DNA of 64,000 bases from Macrotrachela quadricornifera (Eukaryota > Rotifera > Eurotatoria > Philodinida > Philodinidae): assembly GCA_022393335.1 (NCBI GenBank), contig JAJEKB010001478.1, positions 324,259-388,258 on the forward strand. The letters are read 5' to 3'. The notes beneath the pieces were generated by a model. It saw only the letters and a program-made list of their open reading frames with translations. It did not search any database and had not been told where the DNA came from. The position numbers were made by a program, and so were the translations under genes. How positions within the stretch are numbered: position 1 is the first letter of the stretch; each line of letters opens with the position of its first letter. Positions 62,559-64,000 of this stretch are shown piece after piece.

Positions 62559-64000
62559 AAGTGAAGATGAAAAATTAGCCAAGGGTAAATTATACTAGCC
62601 TCATTAAGATTGAAGAATACTCGAAAAGTAGTTGGCAACAAGCGCATTTCATTTAATATCCATCTTTGTCGGTAGGTATAATTCGACAAGAAGAAAAGTA
62701 CAATTGACGCAAAATACTGCGAGTACACTATTTTTTGTTGGTCTACAAGATGGATATCTTGAACGAAACAAATTCGTGACATATAATATTGATGTAATAA
62801 GTTCGACACTACTTTATCTTCAAGTCCTCATCCAGCGTGAAATTAACGTTTAACTGCGAGCTGCCAAGGTTTATGGATGACAAAAATTTTATGGCAAATT
62901 TCTGTGGATGTAGCAGCCTTCTTTATCTTATTGGTTGTTAGCAGCGATGTCCATCGCGATGCAGTGCGGTGGTGATGGATTTTTAAAACGACATCTGGAA
63001 ACACCGTGCATTTTCGAAAAATCTCGGTGCAATTAATCGCTAAATGACAAATAAACGAAATTTTTTGAATATCGAGGCGGAGACAACGCGACAGGAACGC
63101 TGAATAATCATGGTGGTGTAGTGGCGGTAAACTTTTGATTGCCATGGACATTTCCAGCTGGATGTGAGCATTATTCTGGAAGATCTGATACTGTAAAATT
63201 GTTTAGAGTGCTTTTGAGATTACCGATGATCGTCCATTTTTTGCTACTCTGTGATAATATTGTGAACCAAAAACATGGACATCTTTGGTCTTAAAATGGA
63301 CTGAGAATGCTTTTGAATTTCAGATGCTCTTCATTTTCCAAAAATTTGCTAATGCTTCGCCTTTTTGTGCTTTGATACCGATGTTGTTAGGTAACATCAT
63401 CAAGCTAGAATACTTGAAGTACTCCTTGATAGCGGTTGGGCACTTATTTTATTGCTCATTTGGCTTATATGATGAATTACGTATAAGTTATGTTGTTGGT
63501 AGAGTTGAAAGCTTGTATAATCGTTGCTGAATATCGACCGAAATATCAAATGGTGATTATGATGATGTGTTTGCTTTTTTTTCTTGATATAATGTAACTT
63601 CGTAATTTCCATGACATAGGTTGCTCACAGTTATAAAAATAGATGCTATTAAGGTATCTTTTTACGAAAAATTTATTTTTTTGTCGAAAACTTGAAAAAT
63701 GTTGTGGACCACGAGAATGGTTCTTCGAGAGTTTGATTGCATTTAGTATGTTTTTGAGCATTCCATATGTCTTAGAATATCAAACACTGTTATTTTGTTG
63801 ATTAAAACAGGTTTTTTTTAAATCAACGAAAGTATCGAAAATCTGCAGTTAATTATTCATTGTACTTTTAAGATGCCTGTGAATGGTATGTACCTGATCA
63901 ATACAAGTCTGTTTTTTAGATCTGCTTGATTTATGTTGTGAGTCAAGTCAAGGGATTATCCTATTCTGTTTAGCCGAATTCCATTGTGTATTTTAGCTGC
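62559..64000. other. Intergenic DNA, unidentified frames
   Basis: Composition is a little less AT-biased than elsewhere. Frames on both strands (62474-62809 -, 62632-62853 +, 62843-63151 -, 63285-63530 +) overlap one another, and none shows a domain or splice signals I can defend. A gene continuing past the window end cannot be excluded. Confidence 0.35.

Noticed and set aside
62474..63151. Frames of 111 and 102 codons on the minus strand near the window end
   Set aside because: They overlap plus-strand frames, one spans a hairpin, and neither has a recognisable domain or splice signal.

Overview
This is an AT-rich eukaryotic (animal) window that is gene-poor and repeat-rich. The only protein family I can recognise with confidence is a RING / TRAF-type zinc finger / coiled coil / MATH protein (TRAF-like). 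It is present as three gene models with open reading frames (9.5-15.2 kb and 32.1-34.0 kb on +, 51.9-54.6 kb on -) and as three decayed or truncated relatives on the minus strand (37.4-40.4, 42.7-43.1 and 47.8-48.9 kb). Typical introns are about 50-60 nt with GT..AG ends, exon lengths are nearly identical between paralogs, and the base composition is strongly AT-rich. Together with a local TRAF-like expansion and a FLYWCH/MULE-type transposon, this suggests a small-genome invertebrate. A rotifer, perhaps bdelloid, is my best guess, but this is inference from family resemblance and was not tested.

Layout. 0-9.4 kb: no recognisable gene; three tandem minisatellites (units of about 35, 34 and 53 bp), the first inside a dispersed repeat that recurs at 8.2 and 31.1 kb. 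9.5-15.2 kb: TRAF-like gene A. Its third intron is about 3.8 kb long and holds a foldback element and a 2.45-kb Mutator-like (MULE) DNA transposon in reverse orientation. The transposase reads through five exons apart from one in-frame TGA. 15.2-32 kb: intergenic AT-rich DNA with at least six long inverted-repeat (foldback) elements and a direct-repeat zone. 32.1-34.0 kb: compact TRAF-like gene B. 34-37.4 kb: nothing recognised. 37.4-48.9 kb: a graveyard of TRAF-like copies (F, E, D) interleaved with foldback elements and one clean mariner-type non-autonomous element with TA target duplication. 51.9-54.6 kb: TRAF-like gene C. 54.6-64 kb: intergenic, dominated near 60-61 kb by a long foldback and a second adjacent one.

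How the parts relate. The TRAF-like proteins would be cytoplasmic adaptor / E3-ligase-type signalling proteins (RING for ubiquitin transfer, zinc finger and coiled coil for oligomerisation, MATH for receptor-tail binding). Ligands and partners cannot be read from the sequence. The cluster shows birth-and-death evolution: one ancestral exon structure, one copy with an intron lost, copies with swollen introns, one copy lacking MATH, and relics. Exon boundaries were deduced by eye from splice motifs and cross-paralog alignment.
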